Notes: generated from the sequence alone by a model not told the origin. DNA of 64,000 bases from Lepturacanthus savala (GCA_030544235.1 CM060477.1:24548934-24612933); one strand, 5' to 3'; numbered from the stretch's first letter, positions 32,580 to 45,799 are shown. Program-made: numbers and translations.

Positions 32580-34739
32580 AATATCAGTGATGTGAAAACT
32601 GGCCTTACAAGTCAGAGTCAGAGAAATCACACATCAGAGGGTGTAGTTCTACCATCTGTCCATAATTCTTATCAATCTTTGGCAAATGTGGCAAAAAAAA
32701 CTCTCAAAGCAGAATTCATCTTCATGACTTCATGTTCTAAAACTGACCAAATCTAATGTAAAACTTACTAAGACAGTCTGTGTTAATTATCACCGCTACA
32801 AACCACTTCTTTGGAAATATTATTATTAATATTATTTTAAAAAACTATGCTATAGCCAGGAATTTAAAAACACAGACACCAAACATTGCATACTGGTTCT
32901 GGACCTGTTATTCTTTACACCTGCTGTAACAATTCAAAAATGTTATTTAATAAGCACAATAAAAACAGGGTTCTCATTCTCAATCTCTCAATTGTCCACA
33001 AGTACAAAGTCTGCCTTCTTTCATTGTCCACTCACAGTCTCCAACAATCAGTCACGATGGTCAAAACCTGCAGCCGACACCACATCCTCTGATTGGAGAA
33101 GCTGGGGAGTTGATCCACTATCAACAGGATACTTCACTCTGCTGTGTTTTTGTTGCCTGCACTAAGTCATTTATGCTGCACTTTTTTAAAGATCAATTTG
33201 TTTTAAACTCTGGGTGAGAACTGGGTGAAGGACTGAGAGATGTTTGTAGTTTGTATTTGGGCAGTGACCCAGTCCTTGTGTTTCTGATTATTTACTTTTT
33301 TAGCGTTATCAATCACTCAATTCATTTGGATTTATTGGTATTTAGATATATGTATCAGGTTCATTTAATCTGTACTTGTTTATGTATGTTTCCTATTTGT
33401 CTGTAGCTACATTTAAACTGTATGTTTGTCTGGTTTCTTGGCAGAATGCAATTGACAACTTGGAAAATTCTGAGTAAAACTCCAAAACAGCTGATCTGAA
33501 TTGGTTTAGTCGCTTTAAAAAGCCATCATCACTGGAGCACTGATAACATGAGAAACCATGGCAACGGACATGATTGCAGATTAAAAAAAAAAAACTAGCG
33601 GTATTACTACAAAGAGTACTCTTACACTTTGACTTCAAAAATAAACAAATTAAATCACACACGTTTCCACTTGCTTTACTTCATCTTGACTTACATGAAG
33701 TGAACACAACAACTGGGGCCAGAGGGTTTAACATATAGACATGCTGATGTCATCGTCAGTACATGACATCCCCTTCTTTCTTGGATTAAAACTTTACCAT
33801 TTACCATTAACTTTTGTACTAACTTTTACTAATATTAAAATAATATTTAATACCATCAAGACACAATATACTTATATACAATATACAACATCAACATAAA
33901 TCTGATTGTTGCGGTCTCCAAACATTGTATGAAAAAAAATGAATAATGGCTCAAAACAGGAAACCACAACATAAAGGAGGGACATCAGAGTACAAGTGTT
34001 AATGATTTTATTATGTTTTCCTTCCCCACAATAGGTAAAGGTGAAATGAAAAGTAGAATGTTAAATTATAATGTCAATATTCAAAAACAATAAAGTGTTA
34101 AATTATATCTTTTCTTACCAACCCAGAGACTCAACAAAAACCAAGAGGATCTGGAGAGAGCAGCCAAAAGCAAGAAAATGAGGGGAGGCCCAGGCCACCC
34201 CCTATAGGGACGTCGAAGCTGGTCCTCCCCTCCCCTAAAAGAACACCCCAAAACCATAAACTAAACATGAAAACTGGAACTGCTGGCCATCTCCAGGTCA
34301 AAATAAAGTAACAAACAAATTAAACAAAAGGCTAACAAAGAGCATGGTTAGCACTGCTGCTGGTTCAGTGTCTGTCCCCCATGACACTGCACATGCTGGC
34401 TTTTATAGAGGAGGTGGAGCAAATAGTGATGTCATCTACAGCAGGTGTGTCAGCCTGAGTGAGAAGAGAAGAGGTTAGGCACAGCCAATGAGAGAGAATC
34501 CTGGCCGCACGCAACACTGATCATAAAAATATTCTGTAGCTTATCTGTATTAATCTCATGGATTGAACATTTTCATCCATGAGACAAACATTTCAGAATA
34601 AATACTTTTTTTGTACTTTCTACTTCAAGTATTGGGTATTCGTTTTCACTAACAATATCCATTTTTTCTTTGCCAACATATTTACTTCATAACGAAGCCT
34701 GAGAATCTCTGAAGATCTTCTCTAAACAGTCTATCACTT
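32580..34739. other. No gene recognised
   Basis: Low-complexity AT-rich sequence without clear repeats. The short ORFs (32562-32756, 32886-33092, 33393-33662) show no motifs. The GAGGAGGTGGAGC segment near 34415 is unremarkable. Confidence 0.4.
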
Positions 34740-35990
34740 TCTCTGCCATAGTGGAACATACAGTATAATCTTGTACTCATAGTACCAGCTGTAGTAGTCT
34801 ATGACTGAGGATTGAATATCTAGTTGGTAAGGGACCCAATAAATCTGTAGCAACATTCTGCCATGGCCCATCAGGGAGAGCAGTGGGTACAAATGGCTCT
34901 GGTACATCGGGGCCTGCCACTAGTTGGCATCCGTGACATGACTTGACATACTTTTCTGTTGCCTCATACATTCCTGGACACCACACCTTCCCCCTCAGAT
35001 GCTGTTTTGCCTTTCACTACCATGCTTAAATGTCCTTCATAAGCTAGTGCTAAAGCTCTGTTGCACAGTGCCTGTGGAAGGACAATCTGTGTCCCCCTCA
35101 ACACTAACTGTCCAATAGTACACATTTCATTTGCAAGGCATGCATAAGCCGCGCACTTTTCAAAACATCCTGTCTGAATTGCCTTTCTCACCTCGATCAG
35201 CTCTTCATCCTCTGCAGATGCGCTCTCCACCTCTCTCGTAGTCAGTGCACTGGGTGTCGCCTGCACAGTCACGAAGCACACGTATTCCTCTGCTCCATGA
35301 TGATCTTTGTGCTCTTCCCCAGCAGACATGACAGAGGATCTGTGATCTTGAATTTTACAGCAATGTGCTCCACCTGAAAGTCGCACCAAACCCAGTAAAC
35401 TGCGGACCTCGGATGCATTCTCCATCTCACATGCCTCTCACTCTCTCACTGGTTGGCCCTATTTCCTAGTAGAATGCCCATGAACACCAACTTGTCCTCG
35501 AACTGACATTTTTCACCATTCAGGGTCAAGCCGCATTTCTCCAGTCTTTCCAGCGACTACCTAGTCACTGGTGGTGTATGTCACGGTCTGGTGCATGGAC
35601 GATGTCTGAGATGTCGGCCACTCCTTTGATGCCAGCCAGCGCCACCACCACCTCATGCTGGTATTGCTCACTCACAGATGAGACCCCGAATATGAGTCTC
35701 TTGTATTGGTATGTCCCACTGTGCACGGTGAATGTTGTTATTTCCCTCGACTCTTCGGTGAGCTCTGGTGATAGCCCCACTTTAAGTCAAGCTTGCTGAA
35801 CACAGCAGACCCATTCATGTATTGTAGGAGTTCATCAACGGTGATATCCCTGTTTGCCATCCTCATGTCAAGGCATAGAAGCTTTGGCTCTACCACGACA
35901 TGGTGTTGGACGCTCCACCTTCTCGATGATGTTGCTCGATTTTCTTGTTGATCTGTCTGAGAGGTTGATTGCCTAACTTTGCCCAACTTT
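34740..35990 (-). pseudogene. pol: Ty3/Gypsy pol remnant: reverse transcriptase and integrase
   Basis: Minus-strand pieces occur in order. LCLDMRMANRDI and VDELLQYMNGSAVFSKLDLKWGYHQ are RT motifs. ESREITTFTVHSGTYQYKRL and GVSSVSEQYQHEV follow. The active-site region reads GVADISDIVHAPDRD, where the YxDD-type core is damaged. After a gap come LRGTQIVLPQALCNRALALAYEGH and MWCPGMYEATEKYVKSCHGCQLV, the HHCC zinc-binding start of integrase, then GPWQNVATDLLGPLPT. RNase H is mostly lost. Stops and shifts separate the pieces. There is no link to the gag at 26737, which is on the other strand. Confidence 0.82.
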
Positions 35991-36019
35991 CTTGGTGTTT
36001 AGCTTACCCACCCCCGTGA

Positions 36020-36335
36020 ATAGTCAGTCAGTCATTTTCTATACCTGCTTATTCCTCATTAGGGTCGCAGGGGTCTGCTGGAGCCTATTGGTCACCAGCC
36101 AATCGTGGGGCACACGCACCATTCACTCACACACTCACACCTATGGGGAATTTAGAGTCTCCAATTAACCTGAGCATGTTTTTGGACTGTGGAAGGAAGC
36201 CGGAGTACCCGGTGAAAACCCACGCAGACACGGGGAGAACATGCAAACTCCACACAGAAAGGTCCCAGACCCAGGACCAAGGAGGTCTTGAACTTGCAAC
36301 CTTCTTGCTGTGAGGCAACAGTGCAATAAATAACA
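36020..36335 (-). repeat. Teleost interspersed repeat with tRNA-like head, copy 1
   Basis: ATTTAGAGTCTCCAATTAAC, TTTGGACTGTGGAAGGAAGC, CCACGCAGACACGGGGAGAA and CTTCTTGCTGTGAGGCAACA are the usual blocks of a very common fish LINE/SINE-type repeat. The head, seen on the minus strand, ends the copy near 36330. A second, inverted copy lies at 37368-37605. Confidence 0.75.
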
Positions 36336-36448
36336 TTTGAGTTCTGTCTCAGCCAACAGAAAAAAGGCCACAAAACGGGCCTATATAGCCTACTTTTTAC
36401 ATTTTATGAATAAAGTGTTTTTTTGGTTTAGCTTGTTGTTCATGATTG

Positions 36449-36450
<2 letters not shown>

Positions 36451-36541
<91 letters not shown>
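36451..36541. repeat. (AT)n microsatellite, ~90 bp
   Basis: An almost pure AT run with one C. The ORF across it (Ile-Tyr repeats) is an artefact. Confidence 0.95.
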
Positions 36542-36542
<1 letters not shown>

Positions 36543-36990
36543 CCCTCATATATTCCTCATCTAAGAGTTAACTTACCCTGAGTTTTCACATAACCTGCTT
36601 CCCCCCTGGTGTCCATTTTCAGAATAAAACACACTTATATTACAAACCGTAAACAATACATTTACAACATTAACAACACAATTACATGAAGATAAGCTGA
36701 TGCCAAATCATGCAACATTATCTCAGTTAATTTATTTATGCATACTGCAAAGATACAAAAAAAGAAAACAAACTATGAACTATGAAATTATGTTTGTGTG
36801 CTTCATAGAGTCAGTCACCTCACTCTGTGTAAATAAACAGATGCTTGCTCTGTGAGTAAGCAGCCGATGAACTCTGTCCTGTGGGACAGAAGCTGTCATT
36901 CAGTGTTTCAGGTTGCAGCGGGACGAGCGGTCACTTTTGTTCACGCTTCAGAAGAAATTTCAGAAGTAGAAAACTCAGCTGATAGATGAC

Positions 36991-39900
36991 ATGGCAGAGA
37001 GGAGCAGTGCAGTGCAGACAGTAACAGCGCCAAACTTTCTGCAGCTTAATGATCTGGCCTGTGAGGCAGTCGGTGGGAAGGTAAGTCACACAGAATGCTG
37101 TCAGAAAATTCAGAAATATTCTCTAAATACATGCATAAACATATTTAAATGACTTACATGTGTGGACAAGTAATTGCACATTATAATCTGTGTGAACTAT
37201 ACTGTGGCTGTCACTCACTTATATTGTGGGGCATTGGGGTTGGGGCGAGGAGGGGGAGACACTTGCGTGAGCAAGGACTTACTCAAACTTACTCAGGATT
37301 CAAGACAAACTCAGGACTTACTCAGGGTGGGACTTGATTAAGAAAATTATTCTAATTAATTACAGGTTGGCCGACACAATGGTTCAGTGGTTAGCGCTGT
37401 TGCGTCACAGCAAGAAGGTTGCAGGTTCAAGATACTTTTCTGTGTGGAGTTTGCATGTTCTCCCTGTGTCTGCATGGGTTTTAGCCACCCTCCTCCCACA
37501 GTCCAAAAATATGCTGAGGTTAATTAAAGACTCTAAATTGGCCATAGGTGTGAGTGAATGGTTTGTGTGCCCCACGATAGGCTGGCGACCTAACTTGGAC
37601 AATGCAAGTTTAAATGCAGTCATATAATTTCTTATCAAGGGCAAAATATCTACATAACTTTAGATCAACTGCAAAATGTCTTTATACTTCCATATATTCA
37701 ATTACACAGATAATATTTGACAGTTTTTTCGTACCTGGCATCATGTTGAACTCTGTTGGCTGTCTCAATTAAGCATGCAAGCAGTGCATGATCTTTGTAG
37801 AACTGATGCAGCAGCCAATCAGATTACAGCCTGCCCTCCCCTCCCTGCCTGAGTGACAGACCATGTAGAGCAGGGGTGGGCAATCCTGGTCCTGGAGGGC
37901 CGGTGTGGGTGCAGGATTTTGTTCCAACCAAGAAGCTTTTGTTCCAACCAATGGTTCTAGAACCATTGCCAAGGCCTTCATTAGTAGAATCAGGTGTGTT
38001 ACTTCTTGGTTGGAACAAAATCCTGCACCCACACCGGCCCTCCAGGACCAGGATTGCCCACCCCTGATGTAGAGCTTTGAATTTGGCCACAAGTTTCCAA
38101 ACATGTTCTGTCATACATAGATATATTGGGCTACATAGCTCGAAGGGAAATTGCATAAAAAACAACAAAAAGTCACTCTTGTGTAAATTCATTGTTTAAC
38201 AAACAACAATAATAGGTATTATTACATAATGCACCATATTATTACATTTCCTAGAAAATAACGGGGTCTTGTTCACGAGTGGGGGGAGGATGGAGCGGGA
38301 GATTGACCGGCGGATCGGTGCGGCGTCTGCAGTGATGCGGGCCCTGCATCGGTCCGTCGTGGTGAAGAAGGAGCTGAGCCGAAAGGCGAAGCTCCTGATT
38401 TACCAGTCAATCTACGTTCCTACCCTCACCTATGGTCACGAGCTTTGGGTAGTGACCGAAAGAACGAGATCGCGAATACAAGCGGCCGAAATGGGTTTCC
38501 TTCGCCGGGTGGCTGGGCTCTCCCTTAGAGATAGGGTGATAAGCTCGGTCATCCGCGAGGAGCTCAGAGTAGAACCGCTGCTCCTCCACATCGAGAGGAG
38601 CCAGTTGAGGTGGCTCGGGCATCTAGTGAGGATGGCTCCTGGACACCTCTCTGGTGAGGTGTTCCGGGCACGTCCCTCCGGGCGGCGGCCCCGGGGAAGA
38701 CCCAGGACACGCTGGAGAGACTATGTCTCTCGGCTGGTCTGGGAACGCCTTGGGGTCCCCCCGGAAGAGCTGGAGGAAGTAGCCGGGGAGAGGGAAGTCT
38801 GGGCTTCCCTGCTAAAGCTGCTGCCCCCGTGACCCGACAATGGATAAGCGGAAGAAGACGAGACGAGAAAATAGAAAAGTTGCAAGTGCATAAATAATGT
38901 GGCAAAATTTATTCCAAAATGCATTGGGGCAGCTTATTACAAAATGCTGCTTTATTACAAAATGAAATGAAAAAGTTATTCCATTTTGGACGTTTATTAC
39001 AAAATACACTGTTATTACAAAATGCGGCTCAACACTGCTTCTCTGATTCATTGCACTGCAGGTAGAGGCAAACAGAAATGTGGAAATCATTTTTCCTCTC
39101 TCTGCACTGGTCTCCCATTTGAGCTGACAGAACAGTAGCTCTATCAGAAAATAACAGAGACCATCATCTCTTCAAGAAATTCATAAATCTTTTGGTGTGA
39201 TTTGGTGTTACTAAACTAAATATTTTGGAGATGGTGGAAAGTTTAAACAGAGGTCAATTCTGCTTCTCTCCAAAAAAATCTTTGTATTGGAGTCAAGTAG
39301 AGACAGATATTTTGAGAATATTGTGAGAATCATAACAAGTTTCTCTACAAAGGCGGAGAAAAATCACCCGCTGAAGCACCAACATTCTGTCCAATAGGCT
39401 CCCATTATAAACTCAATATTTCTGCAAAAATGATCATGGTCATTGATCAGGGATTGATCAAAAACTATATTACCTATCAAAATGTGAATGCAACTTAAGT
39501 CGCAAAAACTTTGTATTTTGTAGATAAAAGTAATAGAATAGCAAAAATATATATTGGGAGTAAGTTTGCTGTGATTTCTCCAGAGCTCTAATAAAACCTA
39601 TCAAATAATGTTTACAACTTGGGTAACAGCTATGGGTATTAATAAGTGAATTGCATACTATATGCTGCTCTTTTAAAAAAAAAAATTGCCTTTCCATCTT
39701 TTCAGTTGTTAACAAATGTCTTGGTTTGTCTTGTATTTGTGTTATTTTAGGTTATTTTTGCATCAGACGAGTGGTTTGCTCCTGCTGCCAATTTACTGAA
39801 GGTACAACAACTGATCCACTGATCCAACACATCATCTTCAGGACTAACTACAGTCATGTTTGATTTCAACAGCACATGCCAATATAACACTTCTACTGTT

Positions 39901-42900
39901 ACTGTTCCCCTGGTCAAAAACTGAACAGGTAACGGCTAACTCCTGTTCCTAACCACTTTTCTTTTCTCTTTTCTTTGACCTTGCTGTAATGAGGTCACAG
40001 AGTCAAGAAAAGAGGGGGCAGTGTGTGACTTTCCTAATTTAAAAAAGATGATTAAACCTAAAGAGTCAAAGCTAACATACAACTAACAGCTACAGCAGCT
40101 AACTTGGGAACCATCAGCGCTCCTTTACTTCATAATCATTATGTAATAACTATGTTTGTGCAGAGAGAGCTGCCACAGTTCGTCACCTCTGCCTTCACCG
40201 AGTTTGGAAAATGGATGGATGGCTGGGAGACAAGAAGGAAGAGAACACCTGGTCAGAATGCACAAACCAAGCTGAGATTCACCAAATGCTCACAACTATA
40301 ATACACGTCATTTCAACTGGCTTTATAAATGATATGTTTTCTTTAGAATAACCCTGCATTTACACCCTCACTCAAAAATGTATAACCTCCTTAAAATATT
40401 GAACCTTCATTTTACTTTCTTACTGATTGACACAGGATTTTTAAATAGCAGAGAGCTATCTCCCTCTCCCCCCCCCCCCCCCCTCTTTCTGTATTATCAT
40501 ATTACAGTATACAACTGTATTTGATGAACTATGGAATGAAAACAGTGGTTCAAACATATTTTTTCACCATTTCTTGTAAGTTCAGAGGATATATGCAGAG
40601 ACCTCTGTGAGAAGCTAATCAGCCGATTTATGAATTGACCTCTACTTTCAAAAACCTTTCTTTGATATTAGAAGCACAGACTATAATCCAAATGTGTTGT
40701 AAAATGCCTAGGGTTCAGTAGGCTATATATATTCACTGTGAGAGATAGAAGGTTGTCACCACCTGTGTTAGCTGCAACAGTAAAATTGAAGCAGCGTTGG
40801 GCCAACATGTGCCGCAACAAGACATTGGAGAGAATTAGCTTTGGTGACCGTGGCACTGATTTGGTGGAAAATGGGGATGTTCTCATCACTAACTGAGATG
40901 GAGGAAATGTCAACAAAAATCAGTTTTTGAAATTATGATCCAAAATGGTAGAGAATACGAATTTTTATTGATTTTTCCTCTCCTACCCATATTGTGTAGG
41001 CTACATTCTCAGTTAGCAGTATCTTGTGTTTTCCCCTCTTCCTCTTCCTTTTTCTTCTTTTACTTCATGACAAACCTTTTTTGATAGTCAAAATGATTTT
41101 TTGACTTTGCTGCTGCTGTCAAACTATAAGAGACGCGCCCCCTTGAGGGGGATTTCATAACAGTGTCATTGCACTTTTCGGTCATAGAATTTAGGGAGGC
41201 GCTGCAGTACTCACAAAGATGTCATTGCTGTTATTTGAATATATAACCAGTCGTTATCAGGGGGGGCCCTTTCAGTTGGGGGCCCTAGGAAATTGCCTAG
41301 TTTGCCTACCTAGTTAAGATGGGCCTGACCAAGTGTATGCAAGAGCCCACACACAGGACATCACCCTTAATTAAAGGCACACTGCAAATCACACTATAAA
41401 TACTCTCTAAGGAGGCACAAGAATCGGGGGCACATTCCTGCGATTAGGTTGCATGCCCACAGTTTTAACCAATAAGCCAATTTATGCCCTCACCCAGTTT
41501 GGAATAAATAATATATGGAAGCCTAAAAGCATGTGATAAAATTTTACGAAATATTACACACAGACAATAGACAGGACTATATATGAAACATCAAGCGGGT
41601 AATTAAAAAGTCACTTAACTCTCCCAGAGACAAGATCCTCCTTCAAGGTGTAGGCTTCCATCCCAGTCCCATGTGTTTTATAAGCAGCAAGGGTCGATGG
41701 ATATTTTCTGCTGCAGGTCTGGCACTAGAGCGGCTGGTCAACGCGCTTCCCACTTGAACTCAACGGGCAGGGGGAGAAGAGCACACCTATGAGCCCCAGC
41801 TCTCAATGCTCTCAACCCATCTCAAACCCAAATTATTCACTTAAAATAAACTTCATCCGCCACTCAGGCTTGAAATCTCACTCTTCGCAACATGCAACTG
41901 TCCAGCCTGGTCTGCATTATCCTGTTGCACAGCAATCAAGTCCAGCCATGCACAGAGTAGAGTTTGATGACAGCAAGCAGGTGCACCTCATTAGTTCCAT
42001 TTAGTGAACCATGAGTTTATCTACAGTAAATAGCAGAAATCAAAGAGTGATCTAAGAAAATTATTTATATTTTACTGTCTTAATATTTTCTTGAAGGTCA
42101 TGACTGGTGCATCATTCAGCTGGGAGTCCCCGGGCTGATCTATGGCTTTGATGTTGACACGTCCTTTTTCACTGGGAACCACTCCCCTTATGTCTCCATC
42201 CAGGCCTGTTGTTTGGGTACCAACAGCTCTGTCTCATATTTTTTAACCCCTACATGTAAAACCAAATTACTGTTTATTTTTACTGAAAATTAATATTTGA
42301 AAATGCATTTAATTTGTTATTTACTTTGCCAGACTCTGAAAATGGACAACTGATCATAATTGACAATGTTACTGTGTCCTTTAACAGACCAACCACCTAC
42401 CTTCATGCTAGAAGGAGACCGGACTGGCATGGCTGCCTCTGACAGTCAGCTGGCTGCTGTTGCCAAGGTAATACTGACAACTAGCCAGTCATCATGGTAG
42501 CAAGAAGTCTGATGGCCAGCAAAGTACTACTGACAAACAGCTGGTGACCATCCTAACATCTTGATTAGGTTTGATTAGCAGCTGGTGTGTGATGCATGGT
42601 TTGATTGACAGCGACTGAAGTTCGATTTGAGGGCTGGTGCACCTGATTGACAATTGCTGCAATTTGCTTGATAGCTTATACACTTGATTGACAGCTGCTT
42701 GATTAACATCAGTTGCTGTATGACTGACAGCTGGAAAGTGATGTGATCTGATTGACAGCGGGTGTGGTTTGATTGACAGCTGGACTCAGAGGCGTGGCCA
42801 GAGTTGGTGTGTGTGTCCGACCTGCAGCCTGGATATATGGACTGTTGCCATAACTACTTCCAGGTCAATTTCAACCAAAGAGTCACACACCTGCGCCTCA

Positions 42901-44243
42901 ACATGTACCCAGGTAGACACACACAAACATACTGTACATACACAGTCAGATAAATATGACCATACGGTACGTGTGTGTCTTCAGATGGGGGAATAGCCAG
43001 ACTGCGAGCCTTTGGCATCGGGCATCGGGATTGGTTGTCTGTCTCCACTAACCAGGATGTCGATCTGGTGGCTCTGATCAATGGGGGAGTCTGCCTTGGC
43101 TATAGTGACGCCCACTTTGGACATCCACGCAACATGATTGGTAGAAACTGTTCACATGATTAGTACAAACAATAACTGTACTTGTGATTTCTTAGTTTGG
43201 TAGATGATTTTAGCTTCTGTTCTGGTATTGTTCACAGGACTCGGTCGAGCTACCAACATGGGAGACAGCTGGGAAACCGCGCGCAGACTGGACAGACCAA
43301 AAAAACTGAAGGTTTACAGACAGCAACATATCTGTAACGATTAAAGTAATATCCTCAAAGATATCTTTCATTAAGTGACCTAATGAAAAAACAAGAAACA
43401 AGCATGTGAGGGACCAGAGCGGCCTCCCAACTTAAAGAGATTGGGGCAAACCGGAAAAGATGTTATAGCGGAATTGAGAGCCAGCAGAACTTAGGTTTGC
43501 CAAACAGGCTAGTTTTAATTATCTTAACAATCAGTTAATATTGCTACTGAGCAAACACAGCAAAATAACACCAACAGGAAGAACAGTCTCAACCCATCTT
43601 TCAGCACTAACTGAACACCATTTAAATACAACTGCCTGACTATCCCTAATTGGGGCAAACCATTACAGAGGGGAAACCAATACAACAATGGTTACATTAC
43701 ATTGATTATGATATAGCACTTAAAGCAGTAGTATAGACATCAACATATTAATTCACAAATTGTATAACACACAGTTCAATCACAATCACACACATATACA
43801 AATATTAAGAAATCAGAACACTCCTGTGCATAATGGGCTATCTTTACTTTCCGGAAATGTCCCCACTGTTGACATATATAAATATTTTAAACATTCCATT
43901 TTGTCTATTCTTGCTGCAGGTGGACCAGCGGGGGATCCTGCAGGTACCTGGCTTTGAGTGGAGCGTGTTTCGTCTTGGTCACTGTGGCGTCATCAGCAGC
44001 ATCGAGGTTGATACCAACCACTTCAAAGGTGGATGGACATCTCAGCTGCTTGTTAGAAAATATCTCAAAATTCCATTTAAAGCAGAACATGAATGTAACT
44101 TTTTCTTTTTTTTTTTACCTCCAGGTAACTTCCCAGACTCCTGCAGAATCGATGCGTGCACTTTGACCCCTGAGGAGGAAGCTGAGTGCATTAGGAACAA
44201 GTGGAATTCTGGGAAATGGCAGGTCCTCCTTCCGCCACAGAAG
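36991..44243 (+). CDS. allc: Allantoicase, ten exons, 3' end missing
   Basis: Allantoicase hydrolyses allantoate to ureidoglycolate and urea in purine breakdown (peroxisomal/cytosolic in fish). Exons, all AG/GT bounded and in phase: 36991-37080 (MAERSS...NDLACEAVGGK), 39751-39801 (VIFASDEWFAPAANLLK), 40164-40251 (FTEFGKWMDGWETRRKR), 42097-42216 (HDWCIIQLGVPGLIYGFDVD), 42388-42467, 42780-42912 (NYFQVNFNQRVTHLRLNMYP), 42985-43140 (DGGIARLRAFG...HFGHPRNMIG), 43238-43311 (GRATNMGDSWETARRLDR), 43920-44028 (GFEWSVFRLGH), 44125-44243 (FPDSCRIDAC). They total 1020 bp, 340 codons, no stop. The family is usually about 390-400 residues with a second repeat ending, so roughly 50 C-terminal residues are missing. 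Downstream is the duplicated block B, and no matching exon is seen before the window ends. The first ATG fits the family start. Confidence 0.95.
37368..37605 (+). repeat. Teleost interspersed repeat with tRNA-like head, copy 2 (allc intron 1)
   Basis: CAGTGGTTAGCGCTGTTGCG and GGTTGCAGGTTCAAG resemble the A and B boxes of a tRNA-derived promoter. The sequence then runs through GTGTGGAGTTTGCATGTTCT and CTCTAAATTGGCCATAGGTG. It is opposite in direction to the copy at 36020-36335. Confidence 0.75.
37871..38066. mobile_element. hAT-type MITE with 8-bp target duplication (allc intron 1)
   Basis: A 196-bp element has near-perfect inverted ends, CAGGGGTGGGCAATCCTGGT ... and its complement ending CCCACCCCTG. 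It is flanked on both sides by ATGTAGAG (37863-37870 and 38067-38074), the 8-bp duplication typical of hAT elements. It is a recent insertion. Confidence 0.93.
38269..38832 (+). pseudogene. LINE reverse-transcriptase C-terminal fragment (allc intron 1)
   Basis: An open frame of 187 codons starts GGRMEREIDRRIGAASAVMR and ends EREVWASLLKLLPP, with LTYGHELWVVTERTRSRIQA and RPRGRPRTRWRDYVSRLVWE in between. This is the C-terminus of a non-LTR retrotransposon polymerase widespread in fish. The polymerase core is missing, so this is a 5'-truncated insertion. It is followed by GGATAAGCGGAAGAAGACGA, the usual 3' tail. The frame is intact, implying youth. The clade is not assigned with certainty. Confidence 0.85.
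38880..39030. repeat. TTATTACAAAATGC short direct repeats (allc intron 1)
   Basis: TTATTACAAAATGC/A occurs at 38935, 38952, 38992 and 39013 with irregular spacing. It looks like a short degenerate tandem repeat or MITE interior. Confidence 0.5.
40470..40493. repeat. Poly(C) tract (allc intron 3)
   Basis: A run of about 17 C residues is preceded by CTCCCTCTC. Otherwise 40252-42096 holds no recognisable element. Confidence 0.85.
42545..42779. repeat. Degenerate GATTGACAGCTG minisatellite ending at allc exon 6
   Basis: At least six copies of (T)TGATTGACAGC(T)G-like units with ~25-40 bp spacing occupy the end of allc intron 5. The last unit, GATTGACAG followed by CTGGACTC, is the splice acceptor of exon 6, so the intron offers several look-alike acceptors. 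Confidence 0.7.
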
Positions 44244-44797
44244 GTAGGTTCTCTTTCATTTGATTCATTTTTTGGACATATGTTTATTGATTTCTCATGT
44301 AAAAGTACAGTTTACATTGAAAGCTTAATTTTAGGTTTTACTTTTTTTTTTCAAACAAACCCTTTCATTCCCCCACCCTCCCTTACTCTCCTCACTACAT
44401 ACAATACAATGTGCATATAACAATGTAACTCAACAAGCTACCTTCGGAGATGTATACATGTCCCTTGCACTATCAATTAACATACAATTATGATGAAGCA
44501 GAAAAAAACAACACACATATATATTAGTGCTGCCAGTCGATTAAAAAAATTTAAATTACATGATTTTGTAATTAGTTAATAGAATTAATCACATTTAATG
44601 TCATATCAAGGTCTCCTGATAAAGAATTTGAATTCTAGGATATTAAAAAATTGTAGTGCATAACTAATCAATTGAATACAGTAAGAAGAGAAGATAAGTA
44701 AAGGTCAAGCACCAGTAACCAGTTAGGCCAGGTGCATTATTCAAAAATGTAAAACAAATACAGAGATTCAGTTAAATAAATACAATTCTGAAATAAA
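44244..44797. other. Sequence after the last visible allc exon
   Basis: The GTAGGT donor of exon 10 is intact. After it come AT-rich sequence and a T-run, and no further allc exon. Block B starts at 44798. Confidence 0.6.
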
Positions 44798-45371
44798 ACT
44801 AGACAATTCCTGCGGAAATTGTGAGAGTTGGTCCTTGCTGCAGTTTGATAGGTCGTTTTCAGAGAAATTTCAGAGAAATCAGCTCAGCCACCAAGCTGTG
44901 GTGTTTCCATGGTGATGATGACATCACCGACAGAGACCAACTGCTTCTAAGTCAAAAACTCTGAATTTTATCCTCCAAGTAAAGATATTTTCTAACATCA
45001 TTGAGGAGGGTATTCTTATGAGATGTGGTGTCTTTGATATGTAGCTATATACCTCATTAATACATTTTATTTAAATTAATTTATTCATGTATTTATGTCA
45101 GTTACATAAAATATCTATATATAATGTATTAATATAAGTAACCTTCAGAGTACATCTATGTATGTTATTAAAATCCTCAGACATTAGATTCTAGATTCAA
45201 AGTTCACTTTGTCATTTCACTCCACATTTACATTCAGTCTGAAATTAAATTGCTTCTCATCATTGACATTACATTAAAAGAAAATGGTGATTAAATGACT
45301 ACTAACAATTTCTATCTATATAAAAAGATATTTTCAATCACATATTTAAAATCAGTATTTCACAGCATTAA
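44798..45371. repeat. Block B1, first part of the duplicated Helentron 3' flank
   Basis: Closely matches 1605-2159. It is cut at TTAA (45368-45371) by the piggyBac element and resumes at 50761. The L2 3' terminus is included (ATTCAAAGTTCACTTTGTC near 45190). Confidence 0.88.
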
Positions 45372-45799
45372 CCCTATCAGGTCTATGGCTATAAGTGGCC
45401 GTTTTTGAATAATTTTGATTTTACCTCTATATTACATCTTAAAAACTGTTTACAATGACTTGCTTGGTGTCATTTTTTTCAGTACAATCTCACAAGTGTG
45501 TATTTATACTTTTTTCAATTTTGACATACTATATTAACACAGTGGACCCAAATTCACACAAAAAACATAAAATCCGAGTAGAAAAAGTTATATTTTTTAC
45601 TTTGAAAATCACAAATATGTAAAACAAACCATTTTTAAAACTCATAATACAAATATAAGTTGTAAACTTTGATAACTATGTACAATTTCAGCAAAACACA
45701 AAGTAATTTACAACTATTTACATTAAATTGCATGGAATTCCTTAGGCGTTTTTTGTACAATATTTACAAAAAGGGTCAGTCTTTGTAGTGACATAGAAA

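Noticed and set aside
36337..36564. Ile-Tyr repeat ORF
   Set aside because: Translation of the (AT)n microsatellite.
37380..37435. tRNA gene
   Set aside because: A- and B-box-like motifs are present, but it does not fold as a cloverleaf and is the head of a common interspersed repeat.
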